This document shows, one piece after another, positions 9,102 to 17,291 of a DNA stretch of 64,000 nucleotides. Where the stretch lies: the NCBI RefSeq assembly GCF_003858645.1, contig NZ_RQJP01000001.1:1769487-1833486 (forward strand), in the 5' to 3' direction. Every line of letters starts with the position of its first letter. The stretch's first letter is position 1. The stretch is from Larkinella knui (GTDB taxonomy: Bacteria; Bacteroidota; Bacteroidia; Cytophagales; Spirosomataceae). The notes under the pieces are model-generated. The model made no database searches and was not told where the DNA came from. It saw only the letters and a list, made by a program, of their open reading frames with translations. A program made the position numbers and the translations under genes.

Positions 9102-9646
9102 AAGGTAGTTGTTCTCAAAATCGCATAATAAAGGGTGTATGAATGAGTTAAGCGTACGCTGAAGAATGGGATGCGCCGGGGTCCGAACGTATCCGGGGCT
9201 TTCGGGTAGCACCACCGGTTTTCCGTTTGCCATTCGAATCACTAGCGGTCGAAAAACCGTTGGTGTCGACCCCTATCGTATTTGGGCCACTGATGCGGAT
9301 AGCATCTTTTATTCGGCTGATCGACAAAAAGGCAATGCAATTCCGTCCTGATTTTGATTACAAATAAAAGCAAATTTTGTAAACAAAATAGAAATAGAAA
9401 ATAAAATAATTTTCTTCCGAAAATCTGATTCGGACAGCCGGATTAAAAATTAGGTCTGACAATAGGATCACCCAATTCAAAAACGGGGAGCGTACGTACG
9501 AGAATGGAATGGATAATGAGGAAAGGGGAAATTCCGGCGTGTAGAAGGGAAAGACCGGATGCGGATCGGGGATCAGAGCCAGCGGGTTGACTCTCATCGA
9601 CGTATCCGATTCAAAACCGTGCAGTTAAACCCGCTTTGGGGCTTTT
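9102..9646. other. 545-bp non-coding region between susC and the GntR gene
   Basis: This gap holds the long 5' leader of susC, then an AT-rich block (about 9351-9420) with the promoter/operator candidate at 9354-9394, and on the far side the 3' flank of the GntR gene. A reverse-strand reading frame at 9358-9597 runs through the AT-rich block, but its composition (stretches of Phe, Tyr, Ile, Pro) does not look like a protein. No gene is supported here. Confidence 0.6.
9354..9394 (-). promoter_or_regulatory. Promoter/operator of the susC operon with GntR-type palindrome
   Basis: The perfect 14-bp palindrome TTTTGTAAACAAAA lies at 9375-9388 (arms TTTTGT/ACAAAA). The surrounding block aligns over about 40 bases with 147-187 in front of the creatininase gene, including a shared upstream GA-TACAAA...AAGCA stretch. 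Read on the reverse strand, a TTTG and a TTTATTTG element lie about 20 bases apart, resembling the Bacteroidota -33 TTTG and -7 TAnnTTTG promoter with one mismatch. The palindrome overlaps the -33 side, as expected for a repressor. Proposed regulator: the adjacent GntR protein. Confidence 0.55.
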
Positions 9647-10285
9647 TTACTCAATTTCCAATGAAGCGGCCTCACCGCGCAGCAGATGTTTGGTCAGCGC
9701 ATCCTGGGCGAGTTGCAAATCTTTTTCTTGTAAGGACTTCAAAATCAGCCGATGTTCCTGATCGGTTTGCTCGTAATCATCCATGTAAATCTGCGTTTTG
9801 CCGAGTTTTTGATGGAACAGCGGAACATTACTGTTTTCGTAGATGCTTTTCAGTTTATCATTCTGCGCAATATCGATCAGCGTTTCGTGGAACTTGACGT
9901 CGGCTTCACACGCTCCGCCAAAATACCCCCGCTCCACCATCGACGTAAAATCATGGCAGATTTCCTCCAGTTTAGCCAGTTGTTCGGCGGTTATTTTCTG
10001 AATGGCCAGCCGGATGGCCCCCAATTCCAGAATCTCCCGCAACTCCCGGATTTCTTTGATATCGGCCGCGGTCATCATCTTCACAAAATAACCGCCTTTC
10101 TCACCGGGAACGATCAGTTGCTCTCCTTGAAGCCGGGTGAGGGCTTCGCGAACCGCAATCCGGTTGACTTCCAGCTTTTTGGCCCAAATATCTTCCTTCA
10201 AGCGAGTGCCGGCCACCAATTGATTGGACAGAATTTTCCGCCTTAATTCACTATATACTTTATTGGCCTGCGAATCAACTTTCAT
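9647..10285 (-). CDS. GntR-family transcriptional regulator with FCD domain
   Basis: The protein has 212 residues. The N-terminal winged helix-turn-helix (residues about 8-75: YSELRRKILSNQLVAGTRLKE ending in LEVNRIAVREALTRL) has the core GntR form. The C-terminal helical part (EIRELREILELGAIRLAI, then VKFHETLIDIAQN) matches the FCD ligand-binding domain, which often binds sugar acids or organic acids through a metal. FCD regulators usually repress nearby catabolic genes until an acid ligand binds. The setting, next to susC and with uronate-type lyase genes, fits a sugar-acid ligand. A related palindrome lies two bases upstream of its own start, suggesting autoregulation. The ATG at 10283-10285 is the only good start. 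Confidence 0.9.
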   Translation of the reverse strand: MKVDSQANKVYSELRRKILSNQLVAGTRLKEDIWAKKLEVNRIAVREALTRLQGEQLIVPGEKGGYFVKMMTAADIKEIRELREILELGAIRLAIQKITAEQLAKLEEICHDFTSMVERGYFGGACEADVKFHETLIDIAQNDKLKSIYENSNVPLFHQKLGKTQIYMDDYEQTDQEHRLILKSLQEKDLQLAQDALTKHLLRGEAASLEIE

Positions 10286-10286
10286 A

Positions 10287-10300
10287 TTTTATAAACAAAA
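10287..10300 (-). promoter_or_regulatory. Possible autoregulatory GntR operator
   Basis: TTTTATAAACAAAA differs by one base from the susC palindrome TTTTGTAAACAAAA and lies directly upstream of the GntR start codon. A further half-site-like GCTAACAAAT lies at about 10314-10323. Position and similarity suggest autoregulation, but AT-rich leaders give chance matches, so confidence is moderate to low. Confidence 0.4.
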
Positions 10301-10529
10301 AAGGAATTAATACGCTAACAAATAGAATAATCTCCTAAAAGTAAAGAGTAGCCCATCATCTTCCTAAAAAAAGTTAGCGAAGCCCCCTCTACTTTGCTCT
10401 CCATCACCTGGCCAAATGCATTGATTTTATGTCAAATTTCCTTTTGCGGGTGGTAGATAGGTAGAATATCCGGGAAAACGGTTTATTCAGTTATATTCCT
10501 TTGTAAAGCATCTGATTGGCTCCGTACCC

Positions 10530-11438
10530 ATGAATTTAGTCGAAAAACAGACTTCCCGAAGATCTTTTCTCAAGCGTACCACCGGTCTGGTTGCCGGTAT
10601 CGCCGGAGCTACTACGCTGGTTAAAGGTGCTCTGGCGGGTGAAATGACCGCCGGTTTATCCCTGCCGCTGGGCGTTTGCACCTCCTATGACAAGGCCGGT
10701 TTATTAAAAAGTATGGGTTTTTCGTTTGTGGAGGAAAGCGTCGGGCGGTTTTTAATCCCGGACGCCGGAGATGAACAGTACGAAAAAAACCGGGTCGCGC
10801 TCCAGTCGGGCGGGTTACCGGTTCGGTCCTACATCTATTTTTTTCCGGGTAGCTTAAAGTCGGTTGGGCCGGACCTCCACCACGAAGCCATTTTAAAGCG
10901 GGCCGATCTGGCGCTCCGCCGGGCGAAGGAATGCGGTTCCAAAAACATCGTGTTTGGCAGCGGTGGTTCGCGGGCCATTCCCGACGGATTCGACCGGGCC
11001 ACCGCCAAAGCACAACATATCACCCTGTGCCAGAAAATGGCTCCGCTGGCCGAAAAACACGGCGTAACCCTGGCGGTCGAACCGCTGAACCGGGGCGAAA
11101 CCAACTTTATTAACAGCCTGGCCGACGGCGTCGAAATTATTCAGGCTGTAAACAATCCCTGGTTTAAGTTGCAATGTGATATTTACCACATGCTGAAAGA
11201 GGATGAAAAACCGGAGGAAATCATTAAATATGCCGACTTCATCACGCATTGCCATATTGCCGAGAAACAAAGCCGAACCGCCCCCGGCGTAAAAGGTGAT
11301 GATTTCAGACCCTATTTCCGGGCCCTGAAACAGATCAGGTACCAGGGCGGATTGTCGCTGGAGTGCAACTGGACCGATTTTGACACCGAAGTAGCGCGCG
11401 GAATCGAAGTGGTAAAGAAACAATTGTCGGAAGTCTGA
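10530..11438 (+). CDS. Tat-exported sugar phosphate isomerase/epimerase-like TIM-barrel protein
   Basis: The protein has 302 residues. The N-terminus SRRSFLKRTTG with a following Ala/Gly-rich hydrophobic stretch is a twin-arginine signal, so a folded, probably metal-bound enzyme is sent to the periplasm. The rest is a xylose-isomerase-like TIM barrel (AP endonuclease family 2): EPLNRGETNFIN, the metal-site-like CDIYHM, HCHIAE and the late SLECNW glutamate. Relatives isomerise or epimerise sugars or sugar acids, but many exported ones in Bacteroidota have no known reaction. It is divergent from the GntR gene and 29 bases before the GH30 gene, probably an operon with it and functionally part of the glycan locus. 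Confidence 0.83.
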   Translation: MNLVEKQTSRRSFLKRTTGLVAGIAGATTLVKGALAGEMTAGLSLPLGVCTSYDKAGLLKSMGFSFVEESVGRFLIPDAGDEQYEKNRVALQSGGLPVRSYIYFFPGSLKSVGPDLHHEAILKRADLALRRAKECGSKNIVFGSGGSRAIPDGFDRATAKAQHITLCQKMAPLAEKHGVTLAVEPLNRGETNFINSLADGVEIIQAVNNPWFKLQCDIYHMLKEDEKPEEIIKYADFITHCHIAEKQSRTAPGVKGDDFRPYFRALKQIRYQGGLSLECNWTDFDTEVARGIEVVKKQLSEV

Positions 11439-11467
11439 ATCCGGTCATAATAGCATTAGTCGATGCG

Positions 11468-13045
11468 ATGAAACTACTTGCAAAAGCCGCTCTGTTCAAC
11501 CTGGTTATTCTTACCAGCGCGAGTCGTCCCCTTGTCGAGCCTGCGCCACCGCTGGCCCAAACGGTTACGGTTGATTTAAAAGAGGAATTCCAGACCATTC
11601 ACAGTTTCGGAGCATCCGACTGCTGGTCGGCCAAGTTTATCGGAACCTGGCGCGATGAGACGAAAAAGAATCAGATCGCCGATCTGCTGTTCAGCCTCGA
11701 TACGCTGGCCAACGGGCAACCCAAAGGAATCGGCCTTTCACTGTGGCGCGTCAACATCGGAGCGGGCAGTTTTGAACAGAAAGACAGCAGCGCGATTCGC
11801 GATGAATGGCGCCGGGAAGAATGTTTCCTGACCCCCGACGGACGGTATGACTGGAGTAAACAGGCTGGCAATCAGTGGTTTTTGCAGGCGGCCAAAAAGC
11901 GCGGGGTTCGCTATACGCTGGGCTTTACGAACTCTCCGCCCGTTCAAATGACCCGCAACGGCAAAGCGTTTTCGCCCGGCGGGAAAAGCTTTAATCTCAA
12001 ACCGGCGGCTCTCGGCCCATTCGCCGATTTTCTGGCGACCGTGGCCGACCATTTCAAACTCGATTACCTAAGTCCGATCAACGAACCGCAGTGGGACTGG
12101 ACCGCGGGTAAAAATGGCAAAGCCAACCAGGAAGGTTCACCGGCCGAAAACACCGATATTGCGGCTGTCGCCAGAGCCTTATCGGAAAAACTGGCGGCCG
12201 GCAAAGCCCGGACAACGGTGGTGACCGGAGAAGCGGGCCAGCTGGATTATCTCTACGGGAAAGCCGAGAGCGGCCGGGGAAATCAGCTTGATTATTTTTT
12301 CAGGCAACCCACTTCTCTGGCCAAACTTCCCAACGTTGAACCCATCTGGACCTATCACAGCTACTTTTCAACCTGCCGGGATTCGGCCCTGGTGGCCATG
12401 CGTCAGACAGTAGCGCAACGCGTGAAAACCATTGGCAATCCGCAGCTCTGGCAAAGTGAGTTCGGGGTGCTGGGCGACATTTGCGGGCAATACAACGGCA
12501 GTCCGCGCCACACCGACATCGCCTATGGCCTGTATGTGGCCAAAGTGATTCACCACGACCTGACACTGGCTAACGTAACGTCGTGGCAGTGGTGGCTGGC
12601 CATCAATCCGTACGATTACAGCGACGGACTCGTCTATATCAACGGTCCCGACGGCACCTACAAAGCGCATAATAACGCCCGGCACGATGGGCAGGTAATC
12701 GACTCGAAACAGCTCTGGGCGTTGGGTAATTATGCCCGGTTTGTGCGTCCGGGTATGAAACGGGTTGCGGTTCGCATCGGTACGGCCAGCAACCCGGTGA
12801 CGGAGGCCGGTCAGTGTATGGTATCGGCTTACAAAGATTCCCGGCGTAACCAGATCGTGCTGGTCTGCATCAACATGACATCCGACACCCAGCCGCTGGT
12901 GCTTCCCGGTCTGAAAATCCGAAAGAATCAATGGGCCGGTTACACGACTTCGGCAACGAAAACCCTGACCCGATCCACCGTACCAACCAACCAGGTTCGG
13001 CTGGAACCGAAGTCGGTCCTGACCCTGGTCGGAACGTACCAATAG
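11468..13045 (+). CDS. Glycoside hydrolase family 30-like enzyme, secreted
   Basis: The protein has 525 residues with an N-terminal hydrophobic signal (MKLLAKAALFNLVILTSAS). The domain start FQTIHSFGASDCWSAKF is the usual GH30 opening. SPINEPQWDW near residue 204 carries the acid/base Glu, and WQSEFGV near residue 330 the nucleophile Glu. The last about 80 residues form the side beta-sandwich found in GH30. Known activities in this clan include endo-beta-1,6-galactanase, beta-1,6-glucanase, glucuronoxylanase and glucosylceramidase; the FGASDCWS opening is nearest to the beta-1,6-galactanase type, but this is a guess. It lies 29 bases after the sugar-isomerase-like gene and probably contributes to the same glycan pathway. 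It ends six bases from a convergent gene. Confidence 0.87.
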   Translation: MKLLAKAALFNLVILTSASRPLVEPAPPLAQTVTVDLKEEFQTIHSFGASDCWSAKFIGTWRDETKKNQIADLLFSLDTLANGQPKGIGLSLWRVNIGAGSFEQKDSSAIRDEWRREECFLTPDGRYDWSKQAGNQWFLQAAKKRGVRYTLGFTNSPPVQMTRNGKAFSPGGKSFNLKPAALGPFADFLATVADHFKLDYLSPINEPQWDWTAGKNGKANQEGSPAENTDIAAVARALSEKLAAGKARTTVVTGEAGQLDYLYGKAESGRGNQLDYFFRQPTSLAKLPNVEPIWTYHSYFSTCRDSALVAMRQTVAQRVKTIGNPQLWQSEFGVLGDICGQYNGSPRHTDIAYGLYVAKVIHHDLTLANVTSWQWWLAINPYDYSDGLVYINGPDGTYKAHNNARHDGQVIDSKQLWALGNYARFVRPGMKRVAVRIGTASNPVTEAGQCMVSAYKDSRRNQIVLVCINMTSDTQPLVLPGLKIRKNQWAGYTTSATKTLTRSTVPTNQVRLEPKSVLTLVGTYQ

Positions 13046-13050
13046 CCGGG

Positions 13051-13878
13051 TCAGACGGGTGGGCCGAACAGGATTTCCCAAACCTCGCGGGCCGATTTCG
13101 CCTTCCGCAAATCCCGGCCAATGTCTACCCAGACGTGAAAGTTGAGATAAACCGGGTTGAAAGACGCCACCGGTTTGGTCAGGCCGTAAACCGGTTCCTC
13201 ATCTTCTTCCTGAAACGTTCCGAAGATCCGGTCCCAGATGATGAGCGACGAACCGAAGTTTTTGTCGAGATACCGGTCGTTGCTGCCGTGGTGAACGCGG
13301 TGGTGCGAGGGCGTGACGAAGAAAAATTCAAACCAGCGCGGCATTTTGCGGATCACTTCGGTATGAATCCAGAACTGGTACAGCAAATCGATCTGGTAAC
13401 ACGTCAGAATCACCACCGGATTGATACCCGATACCCAGGCCGGAACGAAAAAAATCAGCTTTAAATGCTGCGTCCACGAATTTCGGAAGGCCGTCGAAAA
13501 ATTGAGGTGTTCGGAGGAATGGTGGGTGACGTGGGTGGCCCACCAGACCCGCTGTTTGTGGGCGATGAAATGGGCAAAGTAATTGCAGAGATCAATCAGT
13601 GCGTAGGCTACCAGCCACGTCCACCAGTGGGTTTCGATGCGCCAGGGGACGATTTTGTAGAAAAACAATGCCATTCCGAAAACGCTCGTTTTCAGAATGG
13701 CATTGATGAGCAAACTGCCCAGGCCAATTCCGACGGATGACCAGAAATCCCGGCTTTGATACCGGTGTTCTTCGTCATGACGGGTCAGCCAGTATTCCAG
13801 AAATACCGACCCAAACACCACCGGAGCGGCATAGGCGGTCAGGGGGAGCAAGTCCTGCTCCAGTTGCTGCAAATCCAT
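13051..13878 (-). CDS. Sterol desaturase / fatty acid hydroxylase family membrane protein
   Basis: From the ATG at 13878 the protein has 275 residues; a TTG eleven codons earlier is possible but less likely. Several hydrophobic segments surround histidine clusters of a di-iron hydroxylase: HFIAHKQRVWWATHVTHHSSEH and, later, HRVHHGSN. This spacing is characteristic of the fatty acid hydroxylase superfamily (PF04116). These integral membrane enzymes hydroxylate or desaturate lipids, carotenoids or sterol-like molecules using O2. There is no lipid-synthesis neighbour to fix the substrate. The gene converges on the GH30 gene with only five bases between the stop codons and no obvious terminator. 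Confidence 0.87.
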   Translation of the reverse strand: MDLQQLEQDLLPLTAYAAPVVFGSVFLEYWLTRHDEEHRYQSRDFWSSVGIGLGSLLINAILKTSVFGMALFFYKIVPWRIETHWWTWLVAYALIDLCNYFAHFIAHKQRVWWATHVTHHSSEHLNFSTAFRNSWTQHLKLIFFVPAWVSGINPVVILTCYQIDLLYQFWIHTEVIRKMPRWFEFFFVTPSHHRVHHGSNDRYLDKNFGSSLIIWDRIFGTFQEEDEEPVYGLTKPVASFNPVYLNFHVWVDIGRDLRKAKSAREVWEILFGPPV

Positions 13879-14008
13879 TCGTTCGTTGTTTACTGTTCGA
13901 ACCAATGACAATCGTAAGCAACCTCACCCCTATTTTAGATCCTGAAAAATGAATAAGAAATTTCAAAATTTGCTGATAAACAGCCAATTAACTTCATCAT
14001 TCTGAACC

Positions 14009-15184
14009 CTAAGCCACTCCGCCCGGGGCAAACACCACGCGCATCGTTTGCTTCTTATTGAACAGATCGTAGCCTTTCATCCCGTCGTCCAGCGACATTT
14101 TCTGGGTGAACAGAAAGGACGGGTCCAATCGGCCGTTTTGCATGTGGTCGAACAACTCAGGGATGTATTTTTGGGAGTGCTGCTGACCCATTTTAAACGT
14201 CAGGGCTTTATTCATGGCCGCTCCCATCGGAATGCTGTCAACCAGACCGCCGTACACCCCGACGATCGAGACGGTTCCGCCCTTCCGGCACGCCATAATG
14301 GCATCGCGCAACACCAGCGGACGGTCGCTTTCGAGCCGCACGTATTGCTTTGCTTTGTCATAATAATAGGCAAAACTGTCCGAAACCGCTTCCATGCCCA
14401 CACAATCGATGCACCGATCGGGACCACGCCCGCCCGTCATTTCGCGCAGAGCTTCCTGCAAGTTCACTTTGGAAAAGTCCAGCGTTTCGGCTTTTCCGTG
14501 TTCCCTGGCCAACCTTAGCCGTTCCGGTTCACGGTCGATGGCAATCACCCGGGCCGCACCCTTGATCCAGGCCGACTGAATGGCCATTTGCCCCACGCCC
14601 CCGCAGCCCCAGATGGCCACGGTATCGCCGGGTTGAATGTCGGCCATGTCGGCGGCCATGTAGCCCGTCGGAACGGCGTCGGAAACAAACACCGCCGATT
14701 CATCCGAAATGCCCTCCGGAATGACAAACGCACCACGGTCGGCAAACGGCACCCGGATGTAATCCGCGTGGGAACCGGCATAGCCGCCGAAGGCGTGTGA
14801 GTACCCAAAAATACCGGCGGATGAATCGCCATAGGCTTTTTCGAGCATCCAGGCGTGCGGGTTGGAGTTGTCGCAAAGCGAAAATGCCTGCGACTGACAG
14901 TACGAACATTCTCCGCAGGCAATGATGGAACCCACCACCACGCGGTCGCCTTTTTTCAGTTTTTTCACTTCCGTTCCGACCTCGACCACCTCGCCCATGA
15001 ACTCATGGCCCAGAATGTCGCCCTGCATCACGGTGGGGACGTAGCCGTTGATCAGGTGCAGATCGGAACCGCAGACGGACGAATAAATGACGCGCAGAAT
15101 GGCGTCTTTCGGATTGAGAATGGCGGGATCGGGCACCCGTTCGGTGCGCAGATCGCCCACGCCGTTATAACATAAGGCTTTCAT
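14009..15184 (-). CDS. Zinc-dependent alcohol dehydrogenase (formaldehyde-dehydrogenase-like MDR family)
   Basis: The protein has 391 residues. Motifs of the medium-chain dehydrogenase family are visible: catalytic zinc site VCGSDLHL and GHEFMGEVVEVG, the structural-zinc cysteine lobe CGECSYCQSQAFSLC, and the NAD(P)-binding VAIWGCGGVGQMAIQSA. The long lobe and overall length resemble the glutathione-dependent/independent formaldehyde dehydrogenase branch often annotated as zinc-dependent alcohol dehydrogenases. Reaction: NAD(P)-dependent oxidation of an alcohol or aldehyde adduct in the cytoplasm. It overlaps the upstream SRPBCC gene by 20 bases, so the two are translated from one message. 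The true alcohol is unknown. Confidence 0.9.
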   Translation of the reverse strand: MKALCYNGVGDLRTERVPDPAILNPKDAILRVIYSSVCGSDLHLINGYVPTVMQGDILGHEFMGEVVEVGTEVKKLKKGDRVVVGSIIACGECSYCQSQAFSLCDNSNPHAWMLEKAYGDSSAGIFGYSHAFGGYAGSHADYIRVPFADRGAFVIPEGISDESAVFVSDAVPTGYMAADMADIQPGDTVAIWGCGGVGQMAIQSAWIKGAARVIAIDREPERLRLAREHGKAETLDFSKVNLQEALREMTGGRGPDRCIDCVGMEAVSDSFAYYYDKAKQYVRLESDRPLVLRDAIMACRKGGTVSIVGVYGGLVDSIPMGAAMNKALTFKMGQQHSQKYIPELFDHMQNGRLDPSFLFTQKMSLDDGMKGYDLFNKKQTMRVVFAPGGVA

Positions 15185-16010
15185 GCTTTTCCTGGACGGT
15201 TGCGTATTCAGATGACGGTTTTTCTAAAGATTCATTCTCTTTGGTCCGGCCGGAGGACTGGCCTTTGATGGTGGCAATTTCACCGGTTTCCAGCAACTGC
15301 TTAAACCGCCGAAGGTCCTGTTTGACCATCTGTTTGAAGGTCGGATTGAACAACTTCATGATCGTCCCGCCCAACTGTCCGGCGGGCGGGCGGTATTGAA
15401 TCGTGGCGTGAACCTCCGTTCCGCGGCCACCGGGCGCATCGATAAACCGCACTTCTCCGGCGTTGTCGATGCGGGCACCTTCCACCGATTTCCAGACAAT
15501 GCGCTCATTCTCAACCTCATCGATGATCTGCGCATCCCACTCCACCGAACCCAGCACTTTGGCGAACGGGTTGTCGGCCAACTGAGCTACCCAGTGTGAC
15601 CGTTTCGGATCAATCTGTTTTATCTCCTTCAGGTGGAACATAAACCGCGGCAGGTTTTCCAGCTGTCGCCAGTATTTGAATACTTCTTCGCGCGGTTTAT
15701 TGATGGTCAGGCTTTTCGAAATCTCAATGGCATCCACAATTTCATCTTCCTGCGCCGTGTTTCGCCCCAGCCGCTCATTCATCGGACAATACCCTGAGGT
15801 GCCCCGGTACGTCAGATACCCACCGACAGCCGCCAGCAGCAACCCGCCGAACGACGCTTTTCGAAGACCGTAGGACAGGAGTAGCGCCCCACCGGCTGCC
15901 GACAAAATCCGCTCGGAAGCGCCGACATTAATCTGGCTCGACCCACTTGCCTCCGGTTCAATTTGACCCATTCCGAGTACGTCCGAAACCGGTCTTTTTT
16001 CATTTGCCAT
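15165..16010 (-). CDS. SRPBCC-domain (cyclase/dehydrase) membrane-associated protein
   Basis: The protein has 281 residues. Residues about 30-80 hold a hydrophobic hairpin (AAGGALLLSYGLRKASFGGLL...GYCPMNERLGRN) like the YgaP/DUF2892-type inner-membrane unit. Residues about 95-240 form a START-like SRPBCC domain of the polyketide cyclase/dehydrase type (SKSLTINKPREEVFKYWRQ; later EVHATIQYRPPAGQLGG). The C-terminal tail is polar. In other bacteria this combination is commonly next to zinc alcohol dehydrogenases, and here it overlaps that gene by 20 bases. The domain likely binds a hydrophobic ligand near the membrane; no enzyme activity is assured. Confidence 0.82.
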   Translation of the reverse strand: MANEKRPVSDVLGMGQIEPEASGSSQINVGASERILSAAGGALLLSYGLRKASFGGLLLAAVGGYLTYRGTSGYCPMNERLGRNTAQEDEIVDAIEISKSLTINKPREEVFKYWRQLENLPRFMFHLKEIKQIDPKRSHWVAQLADNPFAKVLGSVEWDAQIIDEVENERIVWKSVEGARIDNAGEVRFIDAPGGRGTEVHATIQYRPPAGQLGGTIMKLFNPTFKQMVKQDLRRFKQLLETGEIATIKGQSSGRTKENESLEKPSSEYATVQEKHESLML

Positions 16011-16180
16011 ACCTTGCAGTTTTAATGTTGAACTTTCATAGGCTAACCCGTTCCGCTGGCAGTTGTTTGGAAATCCGAGGCAAGAGCGGACACAGGCCTG
16101 AAATTTTAGGCACGGGCGTGGTGCTGAAGTCCCCCGGACTTTGATTTGTGCGATTAAATGATTAACTAGGATTTCTTATT

Positions 16181-16203
16181 GACTATAAACCCGATTTATA
16201 GTC
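16181..16203 (+). other. Palindrome in the leader of the THX gene
   Basis: Perfect 9-bp arms GACTATAAA and TTTATAGTC flank a 5-base loop and end 32 bases before the THX start codon. It could be an operator or an mRNA hairpin near the translation start. No regulator is identified. Confidence 0.45.
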
Positions 16204-16235
16204 CGTTTTAGAGTCAAACTAAATTCTAACTGAAC

Positions 16236-16352
16236 ATGGGTAAAGGAGATGTTAAAACCAAGCGCGGTAAAATCTGGCGCGGTTCTTACGGCGTGACGCG
16301 CCCCAGACTGAAAGATCAAAAAGGAAAAATAGCGAAAGTTGTCAAAGAATAA
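16236..16352 (+). CDS. 30S ribosomal protein THX
   Basis: This 38-residue gene begins [16 protein letters not shown] and is rich in Lys/Arg. The opening and the following SYG-x-x-RP pattern match the bTHX family, a small basic peptide that sits in the head of the 30S subunit of Thermus and many Bacteroidota. Such genes are commonly missed because of length. A strong intrinsic terminator follows 18 bases after the stop, so it is a monocistronic unit. A palindrome sits in its leader. Confidence 0.92.
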   Translation: MGKGDVKTKRGKIWRGSYGVTRPRLKDQKGKIAKVVKE

Positions 16353-16370
16353 CCGCCATTTTCCAGTCAT

Positions 16371-16400
16371 AAAGCCCCGCATCGATGCGGGGCTTTTTTT
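16371..16400 (+). terminator. Rho-independent terminator after THX
   Basis: A GC-rich palindrome (AAAGCCCCGC at 16371-16380 pairing with GCGGGGCTTT) centred on ATCGAT is followed by a run of seven T. It is the cleanest intrinsic terminator in the window. Confidence 0.9.
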
Positions 16401-16499
16401 GTTGCCGGATCTACGCCCGAAGAACTACGCCCAGGCCCGTATAGGTACCTGCCCGATAAAATGCGTAGTCCTGCTCTATGATCAGGCAAAGCACTTATC

Positions 16500-16507
16500 T
16501 ACCTTTG
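16500..16507 (+). promoter_or_regulatory. Bacteroidota -7-type promoter element (TACCTTTG)
   Basis: TACCTTTG fits the Bacteroidetes -7 consensus TAnnTTTG exactly and lies 35 bases before the ATG at 16543. No clear TTTG is seen at -33. Sixteen bases before the ATG a second, weaker CACCTTTG follows. Confidence 0.35.
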
Positions 16508-16542
16508 ATTCAGTCAATTATCTTAAACTTCACCTTTGTATC

Positions 16543-16797
16543 ATGGAGCCAAATACAGAAACCAAAGCCGCTCATTTTGTAGCCGCGCTGGAAGGAATCG
16601 AACTGACGAAAGAACAGCACGAACGCATCTCATCCGGTATTCAGGAAGTGGTGATGCGGGAATTAGCGCACATCGACACCCAAGCCGATATCGCCATCGC
16701 CAAACGCTTCAAATTTGGTTCGGCTACCATTCGCCCCGGCGATTTGATCAATGGCGTTCGGCTGAAACTGGTCCAAAAGGGCCTCTTCAACGGATGA
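16543..16797 (+). CDS. Small hypothetical protein, translationally coupled to the next gene
   Basis: The protein has 84 residues. The ATG at 16543 is chosen because the upstream in-frame extension crosses the THX terminator. The sequence (KAAHFVAALEGIELTKEQHERI; then IAIAKRFKFGSATIRPGDLINGVRLKLVQKG) looks helical and soluble; no family was recognised. The stop overlaps the next start as ATGA, so the two products are made together. A possible -7 promoter lies just upstream. The function is unknown. Confidence 0.65.
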   Translation: MEPNTETKAAHFVAALEGIELTKEQHERISSGIQEVVMRELAHIDTQADIAIAKRFKFGSATIRPGDLINGVRLKLVQKGLFNG

Positions 16798-17231
16798 TTA
16801 CGCCTGAAAATCGGCAACCGGGCAAAGAAGCGTCACTTCTTTGCCCGAGTTACCTGGCCAAACCGGGTGTTCGACTTTTTGGCATCGTACGAGCCGACGG
16901 GCGGGTTTCGTTTCTCCAACAGCCCCTTGTCATCGACGCCACATTCGTTGCAGCCGCCCGCCGGGGACGCCCGCCCGAAGAGCGATTCCGGTTTGCCGGC
17001 AAATGCGTTCGGAACGGCTGTCACCAATGGAGCGAAGCGAAGCAGGTCTGCACGCTGGTCGACCGGCTGATCGATCAACTGGAGAAAACCGCAGTTGAAA
17101 ATCTGCCCGGTTGCCCGATCCGCAGCCGGTGCCGGTGGTTCCACCAACGCGGAGCAACCGCCTGCGCCCAGTGCGACGAGGTGATCCGCCACCACGAAAT
17201 GACCTTTCTGGAAACCACCATCGATTCCTGA
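16794..17231 (+). CDS. Hypothetical Cys-rich protein (possible metal/Fe-S binding)
   Basis: The protein has 145 residues from the ATG that overlaps the stop of the previous gene by four bases. It holds eight cysteines in spaced groups: LLCPSY, GKCVRNGC, QVC, GCPIRSRCRW and ACAQC, plus several His residues (HQW, WFH, RHHE). This pattern suggests zinc or iron-sulphur binding and the segment CPIRSRCRWFHQRGATAC resembles a small metal knuckle. No family was recognised with confidence. The coupled upstream gene suggests a two-component complex. A longer reading frame starting at 16536 exists but would run out of frame through the first gene and is unlikely. Confidence 0.68.
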   Translation: MITPENRQPGKEASLLCPSYLAKPGVRLFGIVRADGRVSFLQQPLVIDATFVAAARRGRPPEERFRFAGKCVRNGCHQWSEAKQVCTLVDRLIDQLEKTAVENLPGCPIRSRCRWFHQRGATACAQCDEVIRHHEMTFLETTIDS

Positions 17232-17291
17232 TTCATCACAGTGCCGTGTGGTACGCCTTTTGCGGAACATTTTCCGTAACTTGATCCTATC

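Noticed and set aside
9358-9597. 79-residue reverse frame before susC
   Set aside because: Lies over the AT-rich promoter block, with Phe/Tyr/Ile runs and no motif.
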